From M0108 sp964523415 (GTDB lineage: Bacteria; Pseudomonadota; Gammaproteobacteria; Chromatiales; Chromatiaceae), in the NCBI GenBank assembly GCA_964523415.1, contig CAZFZB010000002.1, forward strand, positions 16,143-80,142: DNA of 64,000 nt. The letters run 5' to 3'. The position numbers were made by a program, and so were the translations under genes. Positions 36,451 through 45,528 of the stretch are shown here, in pieces. How positions within the stretch are numbered: the stretch's first letter is position 1; every line of letters begins with the position of its first letter. The notes below the pieces were generated by a model. That model saw nothing but the letters and a program-made list of their open reading frames with translations. It was not told where the DNA came from and searched no databases.

Positions 36451-36654
36451 ATGTCTAAGACCCTAACCTTCGCCGCTGTCCATTTCACGGTTGCCTTCAG
36501 CATAGCCTATGCATTGAGCGGTAGCCTTGTCATTGGCGGAGCCATTGCAATGGTGGAGCCCCTCATCAATACCCTGGCCTATCACTTCCACGAAAAGGTC
36601 TGGGAGCGGGTGCGGGCCAACCGCAAGGCGGCCCTGGCAGGAATGTCAGCCTGA
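36451..36654 (+). CDS. DUF2061 small membrane protein
   Basis: A 67-residue protein with an N-terminal hydrophobic pair of segments (about 8-24 and 28-46) and a basic C-terminus. VHFTVAFSIAYALSGSLVIGG and EPLINTLAYHFHEKVWE match DUF2061 (about 65 residues). AGGAGG is 8 bases before the ATG, and a promoter is visible, so expression as a single gene is likely. Function unknown. Confidence 0.85.
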   Translation: MSKTLTFAAVHFTVAFSIAYALSGSLVIGGAIAMVEPLINTLAYHFHEKVWERVRANRKAALAGMSA

Positions 36655-37157
36655 GACACGACGGCTGGTCCCGAGCCCTGCAATCCTAAGGGGGATACGG
36701 GAAACAACGGGGAGGTGCAGGGTTGGTTTCCCTGCAACGGGCAGGTTGACGGGGAGGAGGCCTTGGCCCTGTGATAGGGTTTTGATCTCTGAACCCTAGG
36801 GGGTGGCGAGATTGTCGGGCGGCGCAGGGTTGCCATAACCGCCCTCGGATGTAAATATAAGCCACATTTGATTTTCAATCCTTGTCCATGCCTTGATCCC
36901 GAAAGAGGCCATAGCGACACGGCACGATCCGCTGTGCCATGTTCCATGGCGTTGCTGCCACTGATCATGGTAATCATATCCTCAACATGGGTGGCTGACA
37001 GGCGATGGTGGACGACAACCTCGAGTGGACCTTCCTGGGCGATGATCCTCACCGCAGGCGAGATACGCGGGGAATTAGCTCGGTAGGCAGCTCTTGGGCC
37101 TTTGCCCTGGGATCCGTTGATCCCGCCCGTCTTGTTACGCCTTAGGTAGGCGGCGTC
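36655..37157. other. Intergenic region without recognisable gene, 503 bp
   Basis: A minus-strand frame of 156 codons and a plus-strand frame of 72 codons cross this stretch, but neither resembles a family or has a ribosome-binding site. Its base composition is slightly lower in GC around 36840-36900. I see no gene. Confidence 0.55.
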
Positions 37158-39632
37158 ATGGGTATCAAGCAGGCGACATCATCTCCACGGCTGTTCCTGA
37201 GCTTGCGGTGGAAAGCCCTGATTGCCATCTCACTGGTCCTGTTGGTGGTCGACGCCACCCTGGCCCTCATGGCCAACCGCTATGCAAGGGCGCAATTCGA
37301 ACTCCAACAGGTAAGCGTACACGGGAACCAGGTCCGGCAGTTGCGGGGCCTGTTGGCGCGTAACTTCGAGGAGATGACCCGACTGGTAACCCTGATGCCT
37401 CTGCTGGGCCTTGGCGATATCGCCAGCCGCCCGGGCGCGACTAGCGGAGGCTTGGGGCGTGGACCGGAGACTGATGTTATCCTCCTGAATCGGGAATGGG
37501 GTCTCCAGTCGGTCTTTTGGCTCTCCCCGGATGGCCAGTCGTCCTTGATCTGGCCGGAACAAGCACCCCCTCTGGAGAGGGAGCTGGTTGCCGATCTTAT
37601 CCGTAAGAAGGATAGTGTGACCAGGATGGTGATCTGCGATTCGGCATGCCTTCAGGTGCTGGCCTCACCCATTCTGAGAGGTGGACATTTCGCCGGGACC
37701 CTGGTGCTAGGACGTTCACTGGCGGATACCCTGCTCGCCTTCAACCTACTCACAAGGGCCGAGGTGGCGGTGTTTGCCGGTACCGAGGCGGGCACTGGCG
37801 GGAAGGTCCCCTCCAAATTTCCGGTTATGACCCATCCGAGCCGGACCGAGCCCATCCTTCACACCCTTGCCCCCGAACTTGAGTCCTCCCCGGCATCCAC
37901 TATTGCCCTTGCAGGCAGTCTGGCCCCCCCGGTGCTAGGGGAGTTGAGTGGGCAATGGTTCGAGGTCTATCGTGTCAATGACCTGGCCCCTGGCCTCAGC
38001 GCCCTGGTTGTGGATGAGGTGACGGGGGCCTATCAGGCGATCCAGGACTCAACCAGACATAGCCTGCTCATGGGACTTCTCGGCCTTGCCCCCTTGGGTG
38101 CCTTGCTCTTCTGGCTTGGCCAACTCTCGGTGGGACGGTTACGCCGCATTTCCCTGGCCCTGCCCCTGTTGGCGGAGAGCCGTTACTCACAATTTCGGGA
38201 GTGCCTGCCACCTCAAGGGAAGCGGCTGGCCCCCGCCGATGAATTAGATCAGTTGAATAACGCGGCCCAAGCCTTGACCGATCGTATGGAGATGCTGCAA
38301 AGGAGTCGCGAGGAGGCCGAGGATCGCTTGGTCTGGCTGGCCGACCATGATCCCCTGACGCAGATTTACAATCGCCGTCACCTTGCCGTTGTTTTTGAAC
38401 GGGTCCTCGACCAGGCACGGCGTTATGGGCACACGGTTGCCGTCCTGTTTTTGGATCTCGATCGGTTTAAGGACGTCAATGAGTCGGGCGGTCATGCGGT
38501 GGGCGATTTGATGTTGCAACGGGTCGCCGAACAGATGGGCCGACTGGTCCGGCCAAGCGATACCCTGGCCCGACTGGGCTGCGACGAATTTGCCCTGGTT
38601 CTCCCAGAAAGTGGGGCTAGGGAGGCGCGTGCATGTGCCGAGCGCATCCAGTCCGTGATAAGCACCCTTCAGGTGCGCGACCGGAATAATACCCACCAGG
38701 TCACGGTGAGTATCGGTATTGCCCTCTTTCCCGACCATGGCCAGGATTCCCAGGAGCTTCTGGCCAATGCTGATACCGCCCTGTTCCAGGCCAAGGCGCA
38801 AGGGCTAGGGCACTTGCATTGCTTTACCCTGGATGATCAGGCAAGGGAACAGATTGACACCGGGCAATCATGGCGGGCCAAGATCGCCGCGGGCCTCGAG
38901 GAGGATCGCTTCGTCCTGCATTTTCAGCCCATCGTAACTACCGCCACCGGGATCATCCATCATTGGGAGGTCCTGTTGCGATTACGGGACCCTGGAGGGG
39001 GTTTGGCCTATCCGGATCGTTTCATGCCGGTAGCGGAAAAGACTGGCCAGATTCTGGCCATCGATCACTGGGTCTTGGATCGCGCCATCCTATGCCTGGG
39101 TAAGGAGCCACGTTTGCGCTTGGCGATTCACTTGTCTGGTAGCGCCATGGATGACAATGGGCTGTTGCCAACCATCCAGCGGCTGCTTGGGAGACAACGG
39201 GTCGATCCGACCCGCCTCATTTTCCAGATGACCGAGGATGTTGCGATTTCGAACCTCGTCAAGGCCACGGAATTGATGAAGGCCATCGAGGGCTTCGGAT
39301 GCGGGTTCGTCCTGGATGACTTTGGCTCCGGCCATGCCTCCTACACCTATCTTCGGCGACTCCCAGTGGATGAGATCAAGATCGATGGTGCCTTCGTTCG
39401 CGATCTAGCCTCAAATCGGGATGACAGGATCTTCGTCAGGTCCACTACGGAGATGGCCCATGGCATGGGTATGCGGGTTACGGCGAAAGGGGTCGGGACT
39501 GAGTCGGTCTACGATATCTTGGGTGAATTAGGCGTGGATTTTGCCCAAGGGGATTATCTCGGTTGCCCCAAGCCGGAACCAGAACCGGGCCCTTGGCCGT
39601 GGGCCAGGCCATGGGACGGCGTGGCCCGCTGA
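37158..39632 (+). CDS. GGDEF-EAL protein with degenerate active sites and a periplasmic sensor
   Basis: 824 residues. TM1 (about 15-37) and TM2 (about 303-325) enclose a periplasmic sensor region of about 265 residues, followed by a HAMP-like linker, GGDEF (about 395-560) and EAL (about 575-815). The GGDEF signature reads GCDEF (residues 474-478). The EAL signature reads EVL (604-606), and metal-site positions differ from active enzymes: AIHLSG for the usual N-containing strand, FQMTE where a Glu is expected, and KGVG for EGVE, while DDFG and IKID are kept. I infer a c-di-GMP-sensing or non-catalytic protein rather than an active phosphodiesterase. It stands alone between intergenic DNA and GH57. 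Confidence 0.9.
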   Translation: MGIKQATSSPRLFLSLRWKALIAISLVLLVVDATLALMANRYARAQFELQQVSVHGNQVRQLRGLLARNFEEMTRLVTLMPLLGLGDIASRPGATSGGLGRGPETDVILLNREWGLQSVFWLSPDGQSSLIWPEQAPPLERELVADLIRKKDSVTRMVICDSACLQVLASPILRGGHFAGTLVLGRSLADTLLAFNLLTRAEVAVFAGTEAGTGGKVPSKFPVMTHPSRTEPILHTLAPELESSPASTIALAGSLAPPVLGELSGQWFEVYRVNDLAPGLSALVVDEVTGAYQAIQDSTRHSLLMGLLGLAPLGALLFWLGQLSVGRLRRISLALPLLAESRYSQFRECLPPQGKRLAPADELDQLNNAAQALTDRMEMLQRSREEAEDRLVWLADHDPLTQIYNRRHLAVVFERVLDQARRYGHTVAVLFLDLDRFKDVNESGGHAVGDLMLQRVAEQMGRLVRPSDTLARLGCDEFALVLPESGAREARACAERIQSVISTLQVRDRNNTHQVTVSIGIALFPDHGQDSQELLANADTALFQAKAQGLGHLHCFTLDDQAREQIDTGQSWRAKIAAGLEEDRFVLHFQPIVTTATGIIHHWEVLLRLRDPGGGLAYPDRFMPVAEKTGQILAIDHWVLDRAILCLGKEPRLRLAIHLSGSAMDDNGLLPTIQRLLGRQRVDPTRLIFQMTEDVAISNLVKATELMKAIEGFGCGFVLDDFGSGHASYTYLRRLPVDEIKIDGAFVRDLASNRDDRIFVRSTTEMAHGMGMRVTAKGVGTESVYDILGELGVDFAQGDYLGCPKPEPEPGPWPWARPWDGVAR

Positions 39633-39658
39633 TTGGCTGGCCCCCCGCCTTGAGCGGA

Positions 39659-41800
39659 TCATGCCAGCCAGATACGTTCTAGGGACCCCCGAGCCAGGTT
39701 GCCGGCACCATCTTCCGCTTCGATGTAATACCGCACGTCCCCGGCGCCAATGGGCAGATCGGCAGTCAGGTAATGTGCCCTTACCTTGGCCCCGGTCGCA
39801 CTGGGGTAAAGCCCCTGGTTGCGCATGGTCAGTCGGCGCTCCCCCGCTTGGGTACGCAATATGAGTTCGACCCGCTTCAGTCCGGACACGTCGGCGACGA
39901 AGGTGTGGGCCACCCCCTGGCGGGGGGCATCCAACAGGCATCCCTGGCCCCAGCGCTTGCCACCCGGATTTTCCGGCGTTACCCAGGGCGGGAAGATGGT
40001 GGGCCCACTGCGGTCATGGCCGGCCGTGACCAGGGCGTCGAGCGCCGGCTTGAGCAAGTCAAGTCCCAGGTTGGCGGCATTGGTCACCTGTTGGTCCCAG
40101 AGGTGCTGGCCGGTCCAGTACCAATAGCAACTGGTCTCGGCGGTTAACAGCAATCGTATGGCCTCTGCGAGCGCTGGATGTCCGGGTGCGCTGGATTCCA
40201 GGGTATGGACGCCGTTCTGGAAGGCGGTAAGCACGGCCCAGGAGTTCAGATCGGGTGAGTAGGGCTGATCGTAGCGGCTGAACCACTTCATAAATTGCGG
40301 GTCACCATTGTCCGCGCCGGCCCAGGAGCCTGGTTCTATATGGCATACCTGGGTGGGGTCGGGCGGAAAGCGTTGCAGATAGTCCTCCACCGTGGTCAGT
40401 TCGAAGCGGTTATCCTGTTGCAGCCACGCGACCAGGCGCGCCGTGTTGTGATGGTAGTAGCTGTCGGCACCTCCGCCGTGATTATCACCATCCGAATGTA
40501 ACAAAAAGAAGGGTGGGTGCGCGGGGTCGAAGCTGCCCGTCTCGAGGATCCGGTCATGGACTTGCCCCAGCACGTCGGGGTACTGCAAAGCGCCGAAGCC
40601 TCCTCGGGCGTCCTCGTTCCCGATATAGCGCTCTGCGGGGACGGCGATGAGTTTATGGAGCTGGCCCTCCGGGTCTTCGTAGCCCACATATTCGGGCCTG
40701 AGTAGACGGGGTGAGATTTTGGACCCGGCCCAGATATTGCGCATCTGCAGCCAATCCTCCACAGCCGGATTGACCTGCTCGGCGGTATTCGGGGGCAACA
40801 TGCCTTCACCTATACCCGCATAGGGGTAATCGCGACAGGCGCGGAACCGATGAATGGAGTCATAGATCACCGCCTTTTCGCCAGCCTCGATCAGGGCCGG
40901 GATCATGCGGGCGTGGAAGGCGGTCTCTGGGGGGAATAGCACCCTGGATGCCGTGACGCCAAAGGTCCGCTGCATCAGGTCCCGGTGCCAGTGAATCTGG
41001 CGGACTATGTCCTGATGTGGAATCAGTGGCATCAAGGGGTGGAAGAAGCCGAAGGCGGAAAAGGCGATACGGGGGTTTCCGAGGATGGTCTTGGCCCCGG
41101 CCAGTTGGCGCAGGGCCTTATTCCAGCCGGCAAAGCGACCGCCGCAGAGGCCTTCATCCCCACATCGGTCTAATTGCTCGATCAGGGAGCCGCTCCAACT
41201 CGTGGATAATCCGGCATGGGGGAGGGCACCATCGATATATTGCTGCACGGCGGCCGGAATGAAATCGGTGTAGTTGCCGCCCCGAGCGCTGAAGATCTGG
41301 TCCTTTTCGCCATCCCAATAGTTGCGGTCCGTGGTGTTGTAATAGGGCTGGTGCATGTGCTTGTGGATGCCGAAGTAGAGTTTTACCTCGGTGCCACTGA
41401 ACCCCTGGACGCGGATGGCTGCCTGGTGACGAGGCATTTGGATCAGGTTCAGTTCCCGGAAGGCCTTGATCCAGTCGTCGCCCCTGGCCAGGCCGATATC
41501 GGCCTGGCGACAGCCCTCGATCTGGATTGTGACCCCTTCCCCTCTGAGGCTGCCTGCCGGTACCGAGGCGGTGTAATGCCAGATTCCGGGCTGGGACTGG
41601 CGTCGGTGGATCGCGTTACCCTTGAGGAGGAGTTCCCGACCCGATGCACGCAAAATTACCTGAGGAAAAGGGATCTCGCCGTCGGCGGTGAAGCCGATCT
41701 CAAAGGCCTTTTGCTCGCCATCGGGTTCGAGGTGGAGTGCCTCTGGGCAGTCGATGAGCAGGAAGCGGGTAAAGGTCGCCATGGGCTGATTCCAGGTCAT
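39659..41800 (-). CDS. Glycoside hydrolase family 57 protein
   Basis: A 713-residue protein. An N-terminal beta-sandwich-like region (about 1-140) precedes the GH57 barrel, whose signature HKHMHQPYYN is at residues 148-155 (FGIHKHMHQP). Further GH57 landmarks are PPETAFHARMIPALIEAG and the acidic LLHSDGDNHGGG segment with its probable catalytic Asp. A C-terminal Ig-like beta domain (about 610-713, EAEDGAGNLARG) follows. The family acts on alpha-glucans (amylase, 4-alpha-glucanotransferase or branching). There is no signal peptide, so it likely acts on cytoplasmic glycogen or maltodextrin. An in-frame ATG at 41782 is an alternative start. No glycogen gene is adjacent. Confidence 0.88.
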   Translation of the reverse strand: MTWNQPMATFTRFLLIDCPEALHLEPDGEQKAFEIGFTADGEIPFPQVILRASGRELLLKGNAIHRRQSQPGIWHYTASVPAGSLRGEGVTIQIEGCRQADIGLARGDDWIKAFRELNLIQMPRHQAAIRVQGFSGTEVKLYFGIHKHMHQPYYNTTDRNYWDGEKDQIFSARGGNYTDFIPAAVQQYIDGALPHAGLSTSWSGSLIEQLDRCGDEGLCGGRFAGWNKALRQLAGAKTILGNPRIAFSAFGFFHPLMPLIPHQDIVRQIHWHRDLMQRTFGVTASRVLFPPETAFHARMIPALIEAGEKAVIYDSIHRFRACRDYPYAGIGEGMLPPNTAEQVNPAVEDWLQMRNIWAGSKISPRLLRPEYVGYEDPEGQLHKLIAVPAERYIGNEDARGGFGALQYPDVLGQVHDRILETGSFDPAHPPFFLLHSDGDNHGGGADSYYHHNTARLVAWLQQDNRFELTTVEDYLQRFPPDPTQVCHIEPGSWAGADNGDPQFMKWFSRYDQPYSPDLNSWAVLTAFQNGVHTLESSAPGHPALAEAIRLLLTAETSCYWYWTGQHLWDQQVTNAANLGLDLLKPALDALVTAGHDRSGPTIFPPWVTPENPGGKRWGQGCLLDAPRQGVAHTFVADVSGLKRVELILRTQAGERRLTMRNQGLYPSATGAKVRAHYLTADLPIGAGDVRYYIEAEDGAGNLARGSLERIWLA

Positions 41801-42492
41801 AGGTTTGGCGGGTCGATCGGGGTTGGTCTAAGCCTCTCCGCCTCCGCGCCCAAGATTACCCATTTTAACCGAATTAACCATGCCCTCTGGCCCCTCTGAC
41901 TTCCCTCGGCGGACCACAACCCGCAATCTCAACCCCCTGCTACGCCTGCTGGCCTATGATCGGGTGCTCCGCTCGGTGGTGGACACCGAATTCAAGCAAG
42001 GGTCCGAGGCGGACCTCAACCCTTCCATCGCTGCCGGCCATGGAGAGCGAAGCGAAGACCGGTAGTCGCCGCAGGTGTCGGTGCAGGGTGTGCCGCCACG
42101 GGGGACCAAGGGCCAGGGGTTCCCGAGCCGTGGCGGTGGTATGCAGAGCGTAACCGGCACGCCGTCGGGCCATGCGTCGGAGGGTCATGGCCGAATCCGA
42201 CCGCCATCTAAGGGAAAGGTTGTGACGGTGCCGTGACCCGAAGAGGGGCAACCGGAGCCTCAAGGTTGACGTCGAGCGCACGGCGAAAGGGGGTTGGGAT
42301 ATCCAGCTCGCATCCTCAGCAGGGCGGCCTGATAGCGTCCGGCACCCCCCAGGCCCTGATGGCCGAAGGCGGGCTTAAGGCCCGCCTGGCTTCCTTCTTG
42401 TTTCGCGATCAGACCCCGTATTTATCCGTAATGGTGGACGGGTCAAAGGGGACCGCGGCTGTCAGGGAGAGTCCCGGGACTACCCCGGCGTC
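41801..42492. other. Intergenic region without confirmed gene, 692 bp
   Basis: No convincing gene was found. One plus-strand frame (42323-42400) encodes a stretch (LIASGTPQALMAEGGLKARL) that resembles the tail of an ABC ATPase, suggesting a remnant. Hairpins include GCGGGC/GCCCGC at 42369-42385, and a perfect palindrome AGTCCCGGGACT lies at 42470-42481 just beyond the napC stop. The stretch separates GH57 from the nap operon. Confidence 0.5.
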
Positions 42493-43080
42493 TCACTTAC
42501 GGTAATAGAGGTTCTGGCCAGCGATATCCTTCTCCGGGCTATATTCCTTAGGTAGTTTGTGGGCTATGCCCTTGTGGCAATCGATACAGGTCAACCCGTC
42601 CGCCTGGGCATCCTCATGCCGAACGGAACTGCGGGCATCTTGCTTGTCGTAGTCCATGGAATCGAAGTTGTGGCAGTTGCGACACTCGCGGGAGTCGGTA
42701 TTTTTCATGGAGGTCCAGACATTCTGGGCCAGTTCCATGCGGTGGGCCTCGAATTTCTGACGGGTATCGATGGTGCCCGCGAACTTGTGATAAAGCTCGT
42801 TGCTCGCCTGCACCTTGCGAATCAGCTTGTGTACCCAGTCCTTGGGGACGTGGCAGTCGGGGCAGGTTGCACGTACCCCGGTCCGGTTTTGATAGTGTAT
42901 GGTGTCTTGCAACTCCTTATAGACGTTGTTCTGCATTTCATGGCAGGAGATGCAGAAGGTTTCGGTGTTGGTCGCCTCCATGGCGGTGTTGAAGCCGCCC
43001 CAGAAGAGGATACCGAGGAGGCCGCCGATAAGCAGCAGGGTGAGGGCCTTTTTTGCGGTGCGGGGTTTTTCTTCTGACAT
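42493..43080 (-). CDS. napC: Periplasmic nitrate reductase cytochrome c NapC (NapC/NirT family)
   Basis: A 195-residue membrane-anchored tetraheme cytochrome c that oxidises quinol and passes electrons to NapAB. The single N-terminal helix is about 10-35. Four CXXCH heme motifs start at residues 43, 73, 133 and 165, matching NapC. I chose the ATG at 43080; a longer frame to 43107 lacks a ribosome-binding site. It is the last gene of the nap operon, 74 bases after napB. Confidence 0.95.
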   Translation of the reverse strand: MSEEKPRTAKKALTLLLIGGLLGILFWGGFNTAMEATNTETFCISCHEMQNNVYKELQDTIHYQNRTGVRATCPDCHVPKDWVHKLIRKVQASNELYHKFAGTIDTRQKFEAHRMELAQNVWTSMKNTDSRECRNCHNFDSMDYDKQDARSSVRHEDAQADGLTCIDCHKGIAHKLPKEYSPEKDIAGQNLYYRK

Positions 43081-43154
43081 GGGTCTCACTCCAACAGTAC
43101 GGATCATTATTCAGTAGCCGGCTGGCGCACTGCCCCAAGGCCGCTACCCCGAGC

Positions 43155-43619
43155 CTAACGGCGTCCCTGGAAGCCGTTTTCTACCAAGGGCACTCCGTCG
43201 AACTGCACCGCATGGCATTGAGTGCAGAAATACCGCCGCATGGATACCTGCTCCAAGCGCTTGCCATCCCGGTCCAGGAAATGGCTTTCTCCAAGTTTGG
43301 GGGCCTTTTCCGTCTGGTAGGTCTCCGGGCTGTGACACTTGAGACAACCGTTGCCGCGGAGGCTGATCTCATATTTCTCGATGGGGTGGGGGATCATGGG
43401 TGGCTGCTCCTTATAGGAGCGGCTGATGCCACCCTGAACCACCTCAACCCTGCGGCGCTCCGTGGGCGCCGAGCCTGCGTCCAGGGCCAGATCCTTGCGT
43501 TGGGGATCCACCACGGGTTCCGTATCCGCGGCCTGGACCGGGCCGACTGCGATCAGATTCAAGGACAGGAACAGGGACGGAGCAAGCAAGCGGGCCGCCG
43601 TTGGGATCATCTCGTTCAT
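43155..43619 (-). CDS. napB: Periplasmic nitrate reductase small subunit NapB (diheme cytochrome c)
   Basis: 154 residues with a signal peptide (about 1-30, ending VQA). Two CXXCH motifs begin at 92 and 132, giving the diheme cytochrome that hands electrons from NapC to NapA in the periplasm. GGAG is six bases before the ATG at 43619, where homologues also start; the reading frame continues upstream through napH and was not used. It is followed by napC. Confidence 0.95.
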   Translation of the reverse strand: MNEMIPTAARLLAPSLFLSLNLIAVGPVQAADTEPVVDPQRKDLALDAGSAPTERRRVEVVQGGISRSYKEQPPMIPHPIEKYEISLRGNGCLKCHSPETYQTEKAPKLGESHFLDRDGKRLEQVSMRRYFCTQCHAVQFDGVPLVENGFQGRR

Positions 43620-43638
43620 CGCGTTCTCCACTACCTCA

Positions 43639-44592
43639 TTAATTAGGTTGGCTCGATTGGATAGGCTGGGTCTTCGCAACCGGGGAACCCGGCCCTCGCC
43701 CCCGGTCCTGGGTCGCCCAAGACCCAGCCGTCGGGGAAGGCATCCCTGACCTGATGCCGAAGCGGAAGACATCCTTGGAGCAGACATCGATACAGCGCCC
43801 GCAGTTAGTGCAATTAATGTCGAGGATCAGGGGTCCGATCCCTTGCTTGGCCCCCTTCAGGGCCGGCTTGATGACCTGTGGCTCGGGGCAGATGTTGAAG
43901 CAGTCCATGCAGTCGTCGCAGCGTTGGCGCTGGGCCGCCACCACGCGCACCTGAGCCTTGACACCCATGAGCCCATAACAGGCCCCCACCGGGCACAGGT
44001 GCCCACACCAGCCGTTAGGTGCCATCAGCAAGTCGAACAGGAACATGGCCACCAGTACCGTCCAGGCCCAACCCATGCCGAAGAATAGGCCACGATGGGC
44101 TAGGGAGACCGGGTTGATGACCTCCCAGGCCATGATGCCAGTGATCGCCGGCAAGGCCAGGACCATCCCCAGGACCCAATAGCGCAGTCCTCGCGACAGG
44201 CGCGAACCCGTGCGGATGTTGAAGCGTCGTCGCAGCCAGGCGCTAAGATCCGTGATCGGATTGACGGGGCAGACCCATGAACAAAAGACGCGCCCTCCGA
44301 CCAGGGCATAGAAGATCAGAACGATCAGGGCGCCGATGAGGCCGCTCGTGGTCGGCCAGGCCCCGGATAACATGGATTGCAGCAGGAGCAGGGGATCGGT
44401 TAGCGGCAGCACGCCCAGAGTCATACTCGCCGAGAGATTGCCCTTCACAATCCAGACATCCGCCAGGGGGCCGAGCAGGAAGAGTCCAAGGATTCCGAGC
44501 TGGCTGAGGCGTCGCAGCAACAACCATTTGTGTGCCTTGAGCCAGCCCTGTTCCTCGGCCGCGGACTTGCCGGGATAGCCTTGGTTAGCCAC
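43639..44592 (-). CDS. napH: Quinol dehydrogenase membrane component NapH
   Basis: An inner-membrane iron-sulfur protein of 317 residues from GTG at 44592. There are four transmembrane helices (about 30-50, 65-90, 125-145, 160-180) with two cysteine clusters at loops (CSWVCPVNP and GWCGHLCPVGAC). Two cytoplasmic ferredoxin-type 4Fe-4S motifs follow (CDDCMDCFNICP and CTNCGRCIDVCS). NapH with NapG forms a second quinol-to-NapA route besides NapC. The GTG gives the typical MANxx start; an ATG at 44625 would overlap the napG end by 20 bases. Confidence 0.9.
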   Translation of the reverse strand: MANQGYPGKSAAEEQGWLKAHKWLLLRRLSQLGILGLFLLGPLADVWIVKGNLSASMTLGVLPLTDPLLLLQSMLSGAWPTTSGLIGALIVLIFYALVGGRVFCSWVCPVNPITDLSAWLRRRFNIRTGSRLSRGLRYWVLGMVLALPAITGIMAWEVINPVSLAHRGLFFGMGWAWTVLVAMFLFDLLMAPNGWCGHLCPVGACYGLMGVKAQVRVVAAQRQRCDDCMDCFNICPEPQVIKPALKGAKQGIGPLILDINCTNCGRCIDVCSKDVFRFGIRSGMPSPTAGSWATQDRGRGPGSPVAKTQPIQSSQPN

Positions 44593-44605
44593 GTTGCCCG
44601 GGGCC

Positions 44606-45511
44606 CTAGAGGGCCGCCCCTCCATTGAGGGTTTCCAGGGGATTGGCCGAGCCAGGTACCGCCAGGGGTTCAGCTTCAGGGATCTTCCCGGGAACCGCGT
44701 CAGGTGGCAACTCCGGGGTGGAACCGGGGGGGGCCTCCATCAGGCCGCGCCCACCATGCTCGTAGCGCATCCCCTCGGGAAGGTTATATCTGTGTTCCTG
44801 GTCCGGGGTCACCAGGGATCCCCCCGCCGCCCTTTTTTGCTCCCAGCCCAGGCGATAGTGCGGCCCCAGCTCGCCCTTCGCCAGGTGTTCGGGCAGAACC
44901 TTGATGGCCGCCTGCTCCAGGATGCATGCCTCCTCGCACTTGCCGCAGCCCGTACAGTGATCGGAATGAACCACGGGTATGAAGAAGGCGTGTTTACCCG
45001 AGCGTTCGTTATGGTGGCGATCCAGGGTGATGGCTTCATCCTTGACGGGACAGATCTGATAACAGACCTCGCACCGCAGTCCCAGGAAGGCTAGGCAGTT
45101 TTCATGATCCACCAGAACCGCGAGTCCCATCCGTGCCTTGTTGATATCCGTCAGGGCGTGATCAAGGGCATTGGTGGGACAGGCCAGGACACAGGGGATG
45201 TCCTCGCACATCTCGCACCCCTTCTCGCGGGCGTAGAAGAAGGGGGTGCCGGTGGCTACCGGGTCGCCGAACTTGGCGAGGTGGATCATCGTAAAGGGAC
45301 AGTCGCGTACACAAAGCCCACAGCGGATGCAGGCACCATTGAACCGGTCCTCGGGCAGGGCTCCCGGCGGGCGAAGCGCTGCCGCCGGCAGGGACGATAC
45401 ACCCCTGGCATAGAAGCCGAGCCCTAGCCCGAACAGTCCTACCCCGCAGGCGGTCTTGAGCATGTCGCCCAGGAACCGCCGACGATTGACACCCGCACCC
45501 ATGGCCTTCAT
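44606..45511 (-). CDS. napG: Ferredoxin-type protein NapG
   Basis: 301 residues from ATG at 45511. A twin-arginine signal (NRRRFLGDML) sends it folded to the periplasm. Four 4Fe-4S motifs follow: CIRCGLCVRDCP, CEMCEDIPCVLACP, CEVCYQICP and CTGCGKCEEAC. It works with NapH to pass electrons toward NapA. The Pro/Glu-rich C-terminal tail (about 255-300) is longer than in E. coli NapG. An earlier ATG at 45556 would overlap napA by 28 bases and is less likely. Confidence 0.92.
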   Translation of the reverse strand: MKAMGAGVNRRRFLGDMLKTACGVGLFGLGLGFYARGVSSLPAAALRPPGALPEDRFNGACIRCGLCVRDCPFTMIHLAKFGDPVATGTPFFYAREKGCEMCEDIPCVLACPTNALDHALTDINKARMGLAVLVDHENCLAFLGLRCEVCYQICPVKDEAITLDRHHNERSGKHAFFIPVVHSDHCTGCGKCEEACILEQAAIKVLPEHLAKGELGPHYRLGWEQKRAAGGSLVTPDQEHRYNLPEGMRYEHGGRGLMEAPPGSTPELPPDAVPGKIPEAEPLAVPGSANPLETLNGGAAL

Positions 45512-45528
45512 CTGCGGACCGACGGCTC

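Noticed and set aside
36582..37052. A 156-codon minus-strand open frame after the DUF2061 gene
   Set aside because: No known domain, no ribosome-binding site, partly antisense to the DUF2061 gene; treated as non-coding.
41880..42065. A short plus-strand frame starting ATGCCC after GH57
   Set aside because: No ribosome-binding site and no recognisable family, although a decayed mobile-element fragment is possible.
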